DNA of 64,000 bases from Cryptomeria japonica (taxonomy: Eukaryota > Streptophyta > Pinopsida > Cupressales > Cupressaceae). Below the pieces are notes generated by a model that saw only the letters and a list, made by a program, of their open reading frames with translations, did not search any database and was not told the origin of the DNA. The DNA lies in assembly GCF_030272615.1 (NCBI RefSeq), contig NC_081408.1, positions 309,392,450 through 309,456,449 on the forward strand. Direction: 5' to 3'. Of the stretch, positions 1 to 14,300 are shown piece after piece. Position 1 is the stretch's first letter. Every line of letters starts with the position of its first letter. The translations under genes were made by a program, and so were the position numbers.

Positions 1-1716
1 GCTCTCCTTTGTATGCAGGGGCCAACTTTGGAATAGAGGCTTGATTTCATTCGGTAAGGCTAGGATCAACTCCAATTTTGCACAGAGCCATCTCCAACAT
101 TTGAAAGCAAAAGGGCAATTCAAGAGGAGATGGTCCACTGACTCTAATTGGGCTTTACACAGTATGCATCTTGAAGGTCCTTCATAACCCATTCTTGTGA
201 ACTTATCTGCAGTTAGAATTTTTTTTTTGACTGCCAACCATGCAAAGATGCCCGCTTTCGATATGACTTTGGAGCTCCAAAATATCTTCAGAGGGATATT
301 GTGATTGTTGTGCTCTACAAGGCTGACAAGAATTCTGTATCCATCTTTTGAGTTATACTGTCTTGTTTTGGAAGGCGCCCAAATGAGAGAATCTTCTCCT
401 CTTCTGGGGCTCATGTTTCTCGCCTCTAAGTGACCTAAGAGTTCATCTAGATCCTCCCTAGGAATCGGCAGGCCCTCCATTGATTTCCACTTCTAGCTTT
501 GTGGATTCGATATATCAACCATTTCCAGATAGTCTCTAACTCTGGAGCCCCAATTCTGTTTGAACCAGTTTTCAATGGCAGGGATATGAATTAGATTTGC
601 CAGGGGTGGATAACCACCCCAGGAGTCTTCCCAGAATAAGCTTGCTGAGCCCTCATGAATATCCCAAGAAATCGAGTTTGAGATCAAATTTCTGCAAGAG
701 ATGATGAAGTTCCATATTCTTGATCCTTTAGGGAAAGTACCTGTTCAGAGGATGTTAAGATGATTCTGATCTGGGAGATACTTTGTTGCCAGCATTCTGA
801 CCCAACAGGCACTTGGGTTTTTGATGAATTTCCATACTAGTTTAGCCCCCAAGGCTATGTTTTGTAAGTTAAAGTCCTTGATGCCTAAGCCGCCCATTGG
901 TCTAGGCTTAATAATTTTATCCCAGGCTATTAGTGCGATCTTATGCTTCTCTTCAGTGTTTTGCCAAAAGAAACTTCTCATCTTCTTGATAATGAAGGAA
1001 TTGGCACTAGATGTTAAGGATAGAATAGATAATAGATAAGTTGGCAAGGCTGGGATCACTGCTTGAATCATGACTAGTCTTCCCACCCAAGACAACCATT
1101 TTCCCTTCCAGGCATTTGCACTTCTTTCAACTTTGATTTTTAGGGGATCTCAGAGTTTAGAGTTCCTTAGGCCTCTGTCTATTGGAATGCCCAAATAGGT
1201 ACATGGGAGATTTCCTTCTTTGCAATTTAAAATTCTCAGAATTTTGGTCTGTAATGAATTTGAGGTTGTGAAGAAGAAAACTTTAGTTTTATCCTTGTTT
1301 CTTAATTGACCTGAAGCCCTACCATACATCTCTAGAATCTGATTAAGGTGTTTGGCTTCCTTAACATTTGCTACCCCCAAGATGAAATTGTCATCTACAA
1401 ACTGCTGATGGGTAACTAAAAAGTATTTAGTTATTTTGACTCCCTCTAACTTTTGGTTGGCATGACTAGCTTTGATGGCCCTTCCCAGAGCCTCCCCCAT
1501 TATTATATACAAGAAAGGAGAGAGGGGGTCCCCATGCCTAATACCCCTTGAAGAAGAGAAAAAACCCGCTGGTTTTCCATTAACCAGTATTGAGAATTTG
1601 GCCGTTGAGATGCACTCAAATACCCAATTTATCCATTGCGTATTAACTTCAAATATATTACTTAAACTAAAAGCCTGTTGAGATTTACTCATCGCCGTAC
1701 CTGTGTGAATTGTCAT
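1..1716 (-). pseudogene. LINE ORF2 fragment (reverse transcriptase to zf-RVT), 5'-truncated
   Basis: This is the C-terminal half of a plant L1-type LINE polyprotein, read on the minus strand from about 1716 down past the window edge. One frame runs the whole way and is broken only by stops near 1147, 742 and 490. In order it shows the RT palm (RGIRHGDPLSPFLY, then QFVDDNFILG in place of the usual FADD), CTYLGIPI, the thumb and connection region (IALIAWDKIIKPRPMGGLG), the SLFWEDSW block, and a zinc-finger RVT domain at about 60-200 (CILCKAQLESVDHLL). The part upstream of the palm is missing, and homology fades near 1680, as expected of 5' truncation. The 3' end and any RNase H lie outside the window. 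It lies about 500 bp beyond the 3' end of GGPPS on the same strand and does not overlap it. The family call is firm and the 5' boundary is approximate. Confidence 0.9.
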
Positions 1717-2219
1717 CGGCCTCTAGAGAAAAGGTGTATCATAAAAGAGATTTTGCGATTGGCGAACTCCGACAGAAGCTCAAATCACCAAATCTGTCCT
1801 CCAAACATCTTTTCTTTAGCACCTTCTTTCTTTTGTGTTGAAGAATTATACAAAAACAAAAACACTTTGAGCCATCTTTTTGCCAGTCAAAGACAGCGTT
1901 ATGGAGACTAAAAACAAGCTGGCCAGATATAATATGACTAAAACTGTCATCATTAAAACATAATCTTTATCAAACTGATCCAAAAGAAGCCATAGAAATG
2001 TATTGCAAAGGATTATGGGTCAGGGACATTTACAATAAAAAACCAGAAGCAGTTTAGATCAACCACAAGGGACTACAATAACCAACATTCTTCCATTGTT
2101 ATTGAAGCCATTTTTACTTTGTTATATCGAGCATCAGCTGTTACAAACTTAAAATACTTTATTTCCTAATATTTAGACTATTTAAAAAGAAAAATAGCAC
2201 ATTTTCACAGTTTTGTTGA
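1717..2219. other. 3' flank of GGPPS, no further gene seen
   Basis: This stretch lies between the truncated LINE and the GGPPS stop codon. No coding pattern is visible on either strand. The part next to the stop should be the GGPPS 3' UTR. Confidence 0.5.
2158..2163 (-). promoter_or_regulatory. Candidate polyadenylation signal (AATAAA on minus strand)
   Basis: TTTATT on the plus strand reads AATAAA on the minus strand, about 57 nt after the GGPPS stop. The hexamer is canonical, but in plants this signal is loose, so a site further downstream may be the one used. Confidence 0.4.
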
Positions 2220-3416
<1,197 letters not shown>

Positions 3417-3600
3417 TTACTATCTACCAGCTCTTACGAAAGCTCTGAGAAACAAAATCTATACCTACGAGAAATTACCAAGAGATTTTTTCGGGTGTGA
3501 AGTCCGATTCAAACTGAAAGCTAATTGTAATAAGATGGATCTCACAAACGACAAGCTTTCGAGATACCTCTTGAAGATGGTCGAATGGTAATTTGCTGCA

Positions 3601-3610
3601 CAATATATGA
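3601..3610 (-). promoter_or_regulatory. Possible TATA box of GGPPS
   Basis: On the minus strand this reads TCATATATTG, about 200 bp upstream of the GGPPS start. It would give a 5' UTR of roughly 170 nt. The region is AT-rich, so a chance match is quite possible. Confidence 0.3.
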
Positions 3611-6139
3611 GGATAATCCATAGCTTATTCGATATGCCATTGCTTGGCCGGTTTCGCCTTCAAAATTTCAAACGACTGTTGACTCGTTATCATATATACA
3701 TTTTCGATATCAATGTTTCTGGAATACATTGAGAATTTTGGATAAATATTTTTATATTAATATTTGGGATCATATTGTATGATCTATTATTGTATTCTGA
3801 AAAGAGAAATAATAGATTATGAAATGTGATTCAAATTATTATATAAAATAAGTTACTTAATCAAATCCAAAATATTTAAATCTATTAAATTGTAAGATTT
3901 TTATAAAATAAAATAATATTCAAGCACTCTTCATTATCATATATTAGATATATTTTTTTATATATTATATATAAAAGTTCAAATTTTATAAACTTATATA
4001 TTTACATAATTCTATTATTCATTTAAGTATTTATAGTAAATATATATATTTAAAATTTTATTTATTTTATTATTAACAAATATTCTATTCTTTAGTTGAT
4101 ATATTATTTAAGAATATAGTAATAAGAATATACAATTAATAACTAGCAAATCAATATGGCTATCGTGTGAAGGGAACAAGATAAAAGAAAAAGGTGTTAG
4201 AGCTTCTCATGGCTCCTAACCATGGGAACCTTGGACATGGTCTTGATTCTAACTTGGGAATCAATAAGGAAAATGAAACATGGCCAAAGCATGGTGAGAT
4301 GAATGAAGAGATGATAAACATGAAGAAAAGGGAAGCCAAGGAAGATACATAAATTATTGGAGCTTCTAGTGATTCTTAAAACCACTAAAACCTCCAACAT
4401 GGTTATTGGTTCATGCCCCACCTTTAACCACTAAAAAAGAGCATACGAAACCAAAAAAGAAAAAAAGAAAGAAAAAGAAAAATGGCACCAAAGAAGATAT
4501 CATACAAAAGAGAAGACATGTACTATTTTTGGAAATTTAATGAGTGCTTGACCATATCCTTGTCTCAATTGGATTTCCACGATAATAAACATATACATCA
4601 AATAATTGTAAAGGATAGAAAAGGGAGGTAAAAATATATTGCAAAGATTTTGGGAATGTCTTGATATCTTCCATTAGAAATTGATATCTTGAATGAATGG
4701 TTTTGTGGGGGCCCGAGGTCTACTAGAGGTTGTGGGGATAGCAATGGCATTTGGATATATCCACCAAGGGTCGAAACTTCTACCAGAGCTACATCATGTC
4801 GATTTTGTACCCAATGCTAATGAGATCTACCACATGGGCCTAATTCTTATGTTGCATCTAGACTAAGGCCAACAACCTACTATATCTTGATGAATATCAA
4901 TCTTTCACAACAACGTATTTTTGAGAATTTGAAGTTTCCAAAATTTGTGGAGATCCCAACAATGATGGATATATCACTTCCCACTCTAAATTTTCATCTT
5001 TCTATAGAAGTGATAAACAAAATGTCATGCATCCTATTGAAGGTCAATGTTGTGCAATTTTATATTAATTTATCAAATATAATCATTGTTAAATATATCC
5101 AAGTCTAGCTAATTCTCTATCAACTCCAAAACTAAGAAAAAAATGGTAATCCTTGTTGAAATATAATTTTTATGGTGTAACAAGGAATAACATAGGCTTG
5201 TCAATTGGTAGATGTATAATTTAGAGTGATAAATTAAGTTTAATACTGGCTACCTTGAAGAGATTGAAAAGTGACACTAATAATGAACTAAAAGTGTGTG
5301 CTCTTTTGCTTCATTTGCAACTCTATAAGAAATATGAAATATATAGGATTTAAATTTAAGGTGATTTGATATTACTAATAAATGTGATAATGATTAAATC
5401 ATCTACAAAATAGAAAGTTGAAAACATTCTACAAGAGATGTAGCTATTATTGGATTCCCTAGCTAACTAGTCTACATAAATTTATGCATATAGTGAGGTT
5501 AACAAGGAGGTATAATCTCTTGCAAACTATAAAATAAATCACGAATATGGATACATAACTAAATTCAAATAAGATACATAACTAAATTCAAATAAGATAC
5601 ATTAGCCTCTTTTATTCATTATTTATTGTCTAACATTAACTTTAATGACTATCTATGATTTTCCAATCATTTAGGTCACCTCCATACGTCAAATTATTTT
5701 CCAATCATTTAGGATATTAGACTTTACCATATTATTTTTTTAATACTTGATAAATTTTAGCTAAAATAATCTACAATTTTATTCACTTCTCTAATTTGTT
5801 GACCCTTTCCTAGAGCTTCTAAATGTCATATTTACTATAGGCTCCACTTTCTTCCTTTAGTATCTTCAATGTGATTTCATTCAACTTCTCTTCATCCCAT
5901 CCTCTCATGCTATCTCTATAACTCTCCAAAAAGTAACATTATTCACTTTTCATTTTCTTTTGTATCAAGCAATATGACCTACTAAAATATCCTAACTTCT
6001 AAATGATCAAAATGTCCAAGCAAAACATTCCAAATCCACATTGCCTTCAAATTGTTGAAAGGGAGCAAAATGGTTGCTAGAAAATAATAATTGTGATTAG
6101 GAAGATGAAGCGTCATAGCTCAAATGGAAAAATAGTTGT
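3611..6139. other. AT-rich intergenic DNA, no gene recognised
   Basis: Only short open frames occur here and none resembles a known protein. No LTR ends, PBS or RT motifs were seen. One local 25-bp tandem repeat is listed separately. Confidence 0.6.
5551..5602. repeat. 25-bp tandem repeat, two copies
   Basis: The unit GATACATAACTAAATTCAAATAA occurs twice in direct succession near 5550-5600, ending in a third partial GATACAT. Confidence 0.7.
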
Positions 6140-7249
6140 CATAAAAGAAAATGTTTTTTTATTAGCCAAAACAATCTATTGAAACTTGATGAGAGGCTAA
6201 GAAAAAAATAAAATCTATGTAATCATGTGATAATTGAAACTAGAAATTCTTATGAATATTTTTGAATTAGTCAATAAAGAAAAAAATTATTAAATATCCT
6301 CTTAACAAATGGTAAATCAATAGCTACAAGTTCCTATAGCTAATTTGGTGCAGCCCAAATGTATAAAAGATAAGGTTGAAAATAAATTTAGATTGATTAA
6401 AGAAACACACATTTGAATTCTCAACATAAACTATTATATTTTGAAACACTATGAACCCTAAGAACTTCCTAAATCTTAGCACAAAATGGGTTTGACACCA
6501 CAAACAACAAAGAAAAAAATCCTAAACCAAAAAATAACTTTTTTTTTGGTTGTGCATGATTGCTCACGAGTCTAGATGCTCCCATATTAGATCTTCCATC
6601 CAATCTTATCCAACTCATTTTCAAACCTTAACAAATGAATAATATTAGCTCATGGGATCACAGTTAAGAGTATTTATTATCCTAAGTTATGGTAGTGCAT
6701 ATGGATTTGGAATTTGACCTCACATATCAAATTAATCATGGAAAGTACCTAGGGTGATGACTTATAATGATTTGGCACAAAAAAAAATTATTTATTTATG
6801 AGAGGTTAGGATATAATACCTAGCATTTTCTTCCATAATAATAAAAATATTGATTCTAGCATGTGTTTAGTCTAATGTAAGCATCAAATAGCTTTCCTTC
6901 AATTTGCCATGGATAATTGTTTTGAGAAAAGTTTATGAGCCCAAAATAGGAATCATCATTTTTACCATTATTTTGGGAGATGATTTTTTTTTTATTGGTC
7001 ATAGGTATAGGGTATAATGAACCATCAAGCATTGTATGAACAATCTAGTGTACACTAAATTTTTTCAAAAGCTAATGATAAAATGGGGAAAGAATGAGTA
7101 GTGGCCAAGTAAAACCATGGCCAAGTAGCATCTCATAAAAAATGAACAAAATCTTTCAGATTAATGACAAAAATTACAAAATAAAGGAGTACCATTTAAT
7201 CAATGATTGATTAGTCATAAAGAAGATAAATGTATAAGATAGAAGTGTG

Positions 7250-7870
7250 TCCCATTATTATTCCTTAGTTTATTGGATTTGGGATAAAACACAATAGTTA
7301 CTAACATGGTTTGAAAAGATTTTGCACCTTGTTTGTAAGAATACAAGTAATGTGGCTAAATTATTTTGTGCAAAAACATACATAATTGATCAACATTGAA
7401 GACAATGTGTTGGAGTGAAAAATGTTTTTAATTAATTATTAGTAGGTCTCTATCAACACTAACATGTTCAAGCTTAATACTCTTTTATAATCCATATTTC
7501 AACATAATATAAGTGATACAAATATAAACCTTAAATATAAATCTAAAATCAGTGTATCTTATTATTTTTCTTTTCTAGTTTGTCAAATTTGGAACAAATA
7601 TATTTTTTATTGATATGGTATGAGAGTATTTTGCATTGTGTTTGTAAGCATATAAATGTTGTAGATAAATTATTTTGTGCAAGAGCATTCATAATTGATT
7701 AATATTAAAAACAAAATGTTAGAGTAAAAAAAAGTAATCAATTAATTATTATCAGGTCTCTGTTCACACAAACATGCTTAAACTTAATAATATTTCATGA
7801 TCCATATTTAAACATAATCTAAGGGATAGAAATATAAAGTTAAAATTTAAATCTAAAATCAATGTATCTC
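7250..7870. repeat. Internal repeat of about 310 bp, two diverged copies (unit A)
   Basis: The blocks at about 7250-7560 and 7560-7870 share the order of a TTTGTAAG segment, ATAATTGAT, TTAATTAATTATTA, a GTCTCT segment, and AATCTAAAATC followed by GTGTATCT. The corresponding pair in unit B lies at about 20700-21320. Confidence 0.7.
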
Positions 7871-8219
7871 ATTCTTTTTCTTCTCTAAAAAATACTCAAT
7901 TCATATATATGAAAATGAAATAAAGTTTGAAAATAATAGACTACAATAGTAAAACTAAAGCCAAACAAAAAGTGCATAGGCAAAAGGACAACCCATACAA
8001 TGAGCCACTAAGCATCAAGTGTCAACAATCCTTTACAAACTAGAAATAGTGAATATCAGTAATAAAACATGGACAAAAATGAATAGTGACAGGATAAAAA
8101 CCATGGTAAAAAAGAATCTAGTCAAAAAGAAAAAAAAGGCCTCAATCAAATGATAGAAAACCACAAAAAAGAAGTATGAGAGAATCATGAGTAATCACTG
8201 ACAAAGAAGATAATAGCTA

Positions 8220-8790
8220 GCAAGATATAAATACATCCCATTCTTGTTCTTTAGTTTATCTATTTTTCAATAAAATATCATGGTTAAAGACATGATATGT
8301 GGGAATTTAATACTAAAGAAGTGGAGTAGCATAGTTCATTGCATTTTATACTATGAAGTACATTGTTTTTTTGTTTTTGTTTTTAATGTTATATGAAGAA
8401 AAAATCAGCAAGATGACTATCTCTCCCATCAAGATCCATGGTAAGAGAAGTTCCCATATTTTTTCTAACTACTGTATGATTACATTTTTTAACATGAAGT
8501 ATGATTTTATATACTAAATAATATTAACTACAGAAGGAAGAGGAGGAAGAATAAAAGTCCTCAATCCAATGACAAAATAACACAATAGAAAGAAGTACGA
8601 GAGAATCATGATTAGTTAGTTACAAAGAAGATAATAGCTGGCAATATAGAAATGCATCCCATTCTTGTTCTTTAGTTTATCTAATTTGGAATAAAATATC
8701 ATGGTTAAAGACATGATATGCGGGAATTCAGTATTGTGGTTGTAAGCTTATAAAAGAAGTGGAATAACATAGTTCATTACATTTTCTAAC
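8220..8790. repeat. Second internal repeat pair in unit A
   Basis: The block CCCATTCTTGTTCTTTAGTT plus AAATATCATGGTTAAAGACA occurs at about 8230-8360 and again at about 8655-8790. It appears also in unit B near 21660 and 22245. It is non-coding. Confidence 0.7.
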
Positions 8791-8941
8791 GTGAAATACA
8801 TCATTTTTTGTATTCATCGTAGGAGTTCTCACAATTTTTATAACTAATACTAGCTATATGAGGAAGCAAAAATCAACAAGATGGCTTGTTCATTGCATTT
8901 CCTAAAGTGAAGTACCTTGTTCTTTTTCTAATAAATGTTAT

Positions 8942-8946
8942 CCATA
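8942..8946. repeat. Target-site duplication CCATA, left side of LTR element 1
   Basis: CCATA lies directly before the left LTR and recurs at 16827-16831 directly after the right LTR. The empty site in unit B (22561-22565) has a single CCATA in matching flanks. Confidence 0.85.
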
Positions 8947-9118
8947 AGGAGCGTCCTAAAATTGCGACACTTGCAATTTCGACTGCATTTGGGTCTTCAC
9001 AATGGCGACGCAACGTTGAACCTGAATGGAGACCCCGAAACCTGTTTACGACACCAAAAACTGCATTTTTCTGCACCCTGGCCTGATCCCTCCTTGCACC
9101 CTGCTGTCCCGGGAGGTG

Positions 9119-9210
9119 GGACCATGGCGCCCAGCGCCCTGGTCCTTCAGGAATAGGGCGCCCAACGCCCTGGTCCCCTAGGACCATGGCACCCAGCGCC
9201 CTGGTCCCTG
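9119..9210 (+). repeat. Three tandem copies of a 30-bp GC-rich unit in the LTR
   Basis: The units begin at 9119, 9151 and 9181, each with the core GCGCCCAGCGCCCTGGTCC or a one- or two-base variant. The same array lies at about 15747-15838 in the right LTR. It stands out as GC-rich in AT-rich surroundings and sits about 120 bp upstream of the TATA box. Confidence 0.88.
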
Positions 9211-9331
9211 GTCCTATTTTGGGCCCGGTCTCTTTTGGGCATCGGGTCTTTAAGTTTGCAATTCGGGAAATAATGTTTCCTGGTCGGCCTAAGGTCGGAA
9301 AAATCAGTCTATCAACCCTAATTGACAAGTA

Positions 9332-9337
9332 TATAAA
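9332..9337 (+). promoter_or_regulatory. TATA box of the 5' LTR
   Basis: TATAAA in the context AAGTATATAAACTAC; the same site is at 15960-15965 in the right LTR. It would place transcription start near 9365, giving a U3 of about 0.4 kb and a long R-U5. Confidence 0.65.
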
Positions 9338-9797
9338 CTACTTTTCCTCTCCTAAAAAGGGGGAGGAAGAAAATAAGCAAGAACAAGACGCGGAAGCGAT
9401 ATTCAAACATTCAAGCATTCCTTCAAGCAATTGAACATTCTAAGTCTCCATTCAAGGCTAGGTGTTGCATTCAAGACAAGGATTCAACCATTGAAGAGGA
9501 GATCACTTACAACACATAACATACAACATACATTACGCCTTCGCATGTAAGGATACAAACATTCTTACAACAAGGTATCAGTACTTGTTTACATTACAAA
9601 CATTTACATTTACAACATTCTCATTTCTTGGTTAATTCCAAAACTGGGGTTTGACCTAAAGGCAAACCCCTCATCCCTAACCCCCCAATCGTCCTCTCTT
9701 TTCTGTGTGTAGGTTGTAGGCACGCGGCTGTAATTGAAGATCTGGAATCCTTGTGCAGAGACGAATAGATCCCCCTTCGTTTCGCGGATTTTTCGGA

Positions 9798-9890
9798 GGA
9801 CCGTGTGTACGCCGGGCGCCATCATCCCGTCAACTTTCGCTCAAATTTGCAGAACAGCACCGTCTCGACATTTTACTGCTAATTCCAGGT
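9798..9890 (+). repeat. Leader module, copy 1 (inside the LTR)
   Basis: GGACCGTGTGTACGCCGGG followed by GCGCCAT, a CCCG and a TTTTACTGCTAA tail. Related modules lie at 10596 and 11218 in the leader and at 16434 in the right LTR. Confidence 0.75.
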
Positions 9891-10193
9891 CCGCAGCTTC
9901 ATCCCATATCCCTACCTCTATTTATCAACGAATCTTTCCTACTTTACATGCATTCCTAGTTTTTCTATCTACATTCTTTACAAAAGAGGGTATCCTTGAT
10001 GTCTTAACCCTTGAAACTCATTTAGAATCCAATCCTGCATTGTGTGGGATTGGATCTTGTGGGTTTCAACCCCTCTTTTGAATGTAAAGTCTCCCCTAAG
10101 TGAAAACCATCAACCCTAGTGACTCTCCCTTCTCTCTCGTTGGAGATTGGGGAGGGGAGAACAACTAGGGTTCGATTTTTCCGCTTTACATTT

Positions 10194-10212
10194 TGGTGAA
10201 CCTGACGTGAAC
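10194..10212 (+). other. Primer binding site of element 1
   Basis: TGGTGAACCTGACGTGAAC starts three bases after the LTR end, as expected for a tRNA-primed LTR element. I could not assign the tRNA with confidence. Confidence 0.7.
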
Positions 10213-10544
10213 ATCCTCATTCTGATTATTCATGGTTAGATCTGAAAATTTTGCTTTCCTAATTATATTTCCATGTTTGATCTTTTGCAAATTTTAGAGG
10301 TTGATTGCATAAAAACCCTAAAATTTTCTTTTTAAGTAATTAAACTTGTGAAATGTTTAATTGTTAATGCTTGTTTCAGATCTACCCTTCTATTGCAAAT
10401 TGTCAATTCATATTTGTGCTTTAATTCTGAAAATTAAGTGGTTAAATGTCAAAACCCTAATTTTTAAGACCTTCTTGATTCAACCTTTGACTGATAATTT
10501 CACTAATCAAAACACCTCCAAATCGGCTGTAACTTTGGATTCTG

Positions 10545-10700
10545 CAACAAAATCACAATATCTTTCATCCCTGAAAATTTGGAAAAAAGTTGCGAGGACC
10601 GTGTGCACCTCGAGCGCCATCGTCCCCGACATTTTTTCCGAAATTTCGGGAGCTAGATCTTACTGTATTTTTCTGCTAAAATCCAGAATTTTGGCTGATT
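10545..10700 (+). repeat. Leader module, copy 2
   Basis: It shares CTTTCATCCCTGAAAATTT, AAAAAAGTTGCGAGG and GGACCGTGTGCAC, then a CGCCA, a CCCG and ACATTTTTTC, with copy 3 at 11170-11315. The core is also in the LTR. Confidence 0.8.
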
Positions 10701-11169
10701 TTATCAATTTTAACACTTTCAAAATTAAAGTCAAAGTTGGTCTAGCGATTGCTTGGATTGAGGCTTCTAATCATTCAAAAATTGTTGAAATTGAAATTCA
10801 TATCAAAATTGTGTTTCTTACAGTCCTAAATCTGAAAAGTGTGTTGGCATTCATTCGAAATTTCAGTACTTTATTCAAATCTTTACAATTTGTGACTTTT
10901 GAAATTAAGTGTTTAATTGCAACAACTTTGATTTCCACTTTCAAATTGAATTTTGCGTGAAATTGAGTCAATTTTTAGAATTTCAAAACTTGCATTGCTT
11001 TTAGTATTCCCTCTAAAATCATAAAATTCAAAATTTCAGTTTCCCCCTCTTTTTCAAAATTCAAATTTTACATTTTTCAACAATCTTGGTAGGGTTCAAT
11101 TTTGAGATTGCAACTTTAATTTGGCCTATATACAGATCATAAAATCACTCAATTTTTTCAGATTAGCTT

Positions 11170-11315
11170 TAAAATCATCATAACTTTCATCCCTGAAAAT
11201 TTCAAAAAAAGTTGCGAGGACCGTGTGCACTCCGTTCGCCACGGTCCCGGACATTTTTTCTAAAATTTCGGGAGATTGTCTTGATTGCATTTAACAGCTT
11301 AAATCTAGGAGATTG
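11170..11315 (+). repeat. Leader module, copy 3
   Basis: It repeats copy 2 almost base for base over the first 60 bp (CTTTCATCCCTGAAAATTT, GTTGCGAGGACCGTGTGCAC) and ends about 60 bp before the gag start. Confidence 0.8.
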
Positions 11316-11375
11316 GCTGGTTTTATTGAAATTTGCTACCTCTAAAATTCAAAATCTTCTCTCTCTCTTTAGTGC

Positions 11376-14300
11376 ATGAGTTTTACAACAATAAGCCCTA
11401 CTTACACTATTCCCGTTAGACGAAGCCTTAGAATTAAGTCTTTCCAAGGTTTAATTACTGAGGAGATGGAACCTAATTTGAATGGCCTTTTTAACGAGGA
11501 CATGGGTAATTCCTCTAATCCTCTTAATGATGAAGAAGCTCTCCATGAGGTTTCTGTAGAACAACTTTCAAAATGGGATAACCAATTTGATGATTTTCGA
11601 CAATGGATGTCTCAAGAATACCCTGATAGTGAAGATCTTTCATTAATTGAGGGTCTAAAACGTATGGTTCAAAGTGATAAGAATGGAATTGATATTTTGC
11701 ATGGTATTGCACACATTGTGGATTCGAATGTGATGCCGATGAAAAGTTGTGCCGAAACCTTAGGTTATACACAACCTCCTACTCAAGTTAATCATTCTAT
11801 TCCTTTGACAACTCCTATTGCTAGTATACCTACTTTTACATCAAACATAATGACTACTTCAATACAAGGCATTCCTCCTATGATCACTAGTCATGGGGGC
11901 AATCCCTCTTCTTCAATCAACCCTCTTCCTTCATTCAATCCAACTTCTTCATTCATTCCTTCAATGATTGTTCCTATTTCATCTCCACAAATGAACATGA
12001 CACAAGGGGGCAATTCATTTAACCACTCCATTCCTCCCTGTAGTGTTCCTCCTTTCCAATCATCTCCTATGAATAACTATCATAGTGTCCCACCACCTTA
12101 CTCTCAATCAATACCTTCTTTCAATAACATAATACCTCCATCACAATCTAACACGTCTAATATGAACTCTTCGACTGAAGCGACCATTAACAATCTTGCA
12201 CAAACTGTCCCTTCTTTACAGCAACAAATTGCCTCTATGAATCAATCTAAGTTTAGTGTGCCCACATTTGATGTTGCGAGCCCACTTTCTCTTGACATTG
12301 TTCAATCTATCCCCCCTAAACATGTTGAAATTCCGCATTTGGAGCTTTATAATGGTAAGGGCGATCCTCTAACACATGTTAAGACCTTTCAAACAATATG
12401 TACTGATTTTGCTTATGACCAAAGGTTGCTTGCAAAACTGTTTACTAGAACATTAAGAGATAAAGCCCTACAATGGTATTGCTCGTTGCCTTCTTATTCT
12501 ATTACTTCTTTCGAACAATTGGCAAATGCTTTTATTCAACAATTTCAAAACAATATAAGTCCTAAAGTTACTTTGATTGATTTAATGCATTGTAAACAAG
12601 GTGTTAAAGAAAAAGTGACTAATTTCATTGGTAGATATAAGCATTTGTATGCTCAAATTTCTTTTCCAATACCTGACAATGATATTCAAAGAATCTTTAT
12701 TTCTAATTTACAAAAAGATATTAGAGAAAAACTTCTGTTTTCTGAGTTTACTTCTTTCCAACAGTTGTGCGCAACTCTTCACAATTATCAACTGACTATG
12801 AGTCAAATGGAACAAGCAAATCCTATGGCTCCGAGTGATAAGGGTGATAGTAGTCAACAACCATTTGGGAAGTTTAAACCGAATAGAGAGTCCATTAAAT
12901 TCAATGAAAACATCATCAACAACAATGTGAATGCAGCATCAGGTGTGCCTCCTATTTCTAAGTTTTTCAAGAAAGAAAGAAAGTTTACTCCTTTGAATGA
13001 ATCATTGCATAGTATTATGAATAAGTTATTGGAACAAAATGTGCTTACTCTTCCTCCTATAAAGAAAATAGATCCTACAAAGATTAATTCACCCTATTTT
13101 GATAACAAATCTTTTTGTCAATTTCATCGTCATCCGGGGCATGATACTGAAAAATGTTTTGCTTTAAAGGGTAAAATTCAAGATTTGATTGATAATAATA
13201 CTATCTCTGTTTCTGGTGTGAATGATAAAGGCAACACATCTGTAGCTCCTCCTAACCAAAATCTTCAGATTTTTACTGATCCATTACCTTCTCATACCTC
13301 TAATGCGATTGATACTAATGATTCCTCTGTCTCACCTAATGATCTTGTGTCTATGACTCCAAATGTGATTAACTTTGTAGAGCACCATAAAATCCCTAAA
13401 GAACCTTCTATCACATTTGATTCCAGTGAAACTATCAGGGCACCTACTGGTCCTTTATATATAGTTGCAAAAGTCAAGAATACACCTTGCCGTGGAGTGC
13501 TTATTGATCCTTCTTGTATGGTTAATATCATTACTGAAGAATTTCTTTTTATTTTGCAATTGAATCAAGTGATCTATGATGAAACAAATGTGGTTGTGAA
13601 ACTATTTGATGCATTTTCTTCTCCTGCAATTGGTTCTATTACATTACCTATTGAGGTCCATAACAAATCCCTTGATGTGGACTTTGCTATTATTCCATCG
13701 TCCGAACAATTTCGTGTGAAGCTAGGCTATCCTTGGCTATCTTCCATGAAAGCTATTGCTTCTCCTATTCACAAGTGTTTGAAATTTCCCCATAATGGTG
13801 AAGTTGTTACTGTCAATCATAGTCTCTTTAAACCAGTTGAAAGAACTTCTAGCGTTCCTATTGATTACTTTTGGCCCAAACAATTCCAGTCTCTTCCTCC
13901 GTGAAGTGATCATCTTTTTAAATCTTATCAAAAGTGGAAAAAAGATATGATCCTATCTCTAAGTGAACCTAGAACACCCAAACTTGATATTCCTATCATT
14001 CTTGAGAAGGAAGTTCTTCCTTTGAAAGATAAAACTAATGTCTTTCCTCAAGAAGATTCCCAACCCATCCCTATGAATGTGACTATGCCTATATCTAATA
14101 AACTTCCTAAAAGTAGACCTATACCTCCTCGTCATGATGGGCTTGGTCTCCTTCCTAAACCAAATATTCTTCCTTTATATGGAGCAGTTCCTCCTCCTTC
14201 CTCTTATGGAGAGAAGAGACCTTCCTCTTCTCCTATTATTCAACCTAAGAGACCACAACCTAAACACCCAAGTGAAAAGGATGAGAACATTCCTCCTCCT

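Larger units (their letters stand above)
8947..10190 (+). repeat. Left (5') LTR of element 1
   Basis: It aligns over its whole length with 15575-16826. The first three bases (AGG) have lost the TGT seen in the right LTR; it ends in CCGCTTTACA. It contains a TATAAA box, a GC-rich 30-bp triplicate and the GGACCGTGTGCAC-type module. Most differences from the right LTR are C/T or G/A transitions. Confidence 0.93.

Noticed and set aside
4197-4421. A 74-codon minus-strand frame in the GGPPS upstream region
   Set aside because: No domain, start context or homology that I recognise; the length is expected by chance.
9734-10081. A 115-codon frame present in both LTRs (again at 16370-16717)
   Set aside because: Both copies are open because the LTRs are young and nearly identical, which is not evidence of coding. 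No domain was seen.
10361-10960. A 199-codon open frame in the leader of LTR element 1
   Set aside because: Its composition is that of the AT-rich leader, it overlaps a non-coding repeat module, and it resembles no known protein. Chance or an unconserved upstream frame is the simplest reading.
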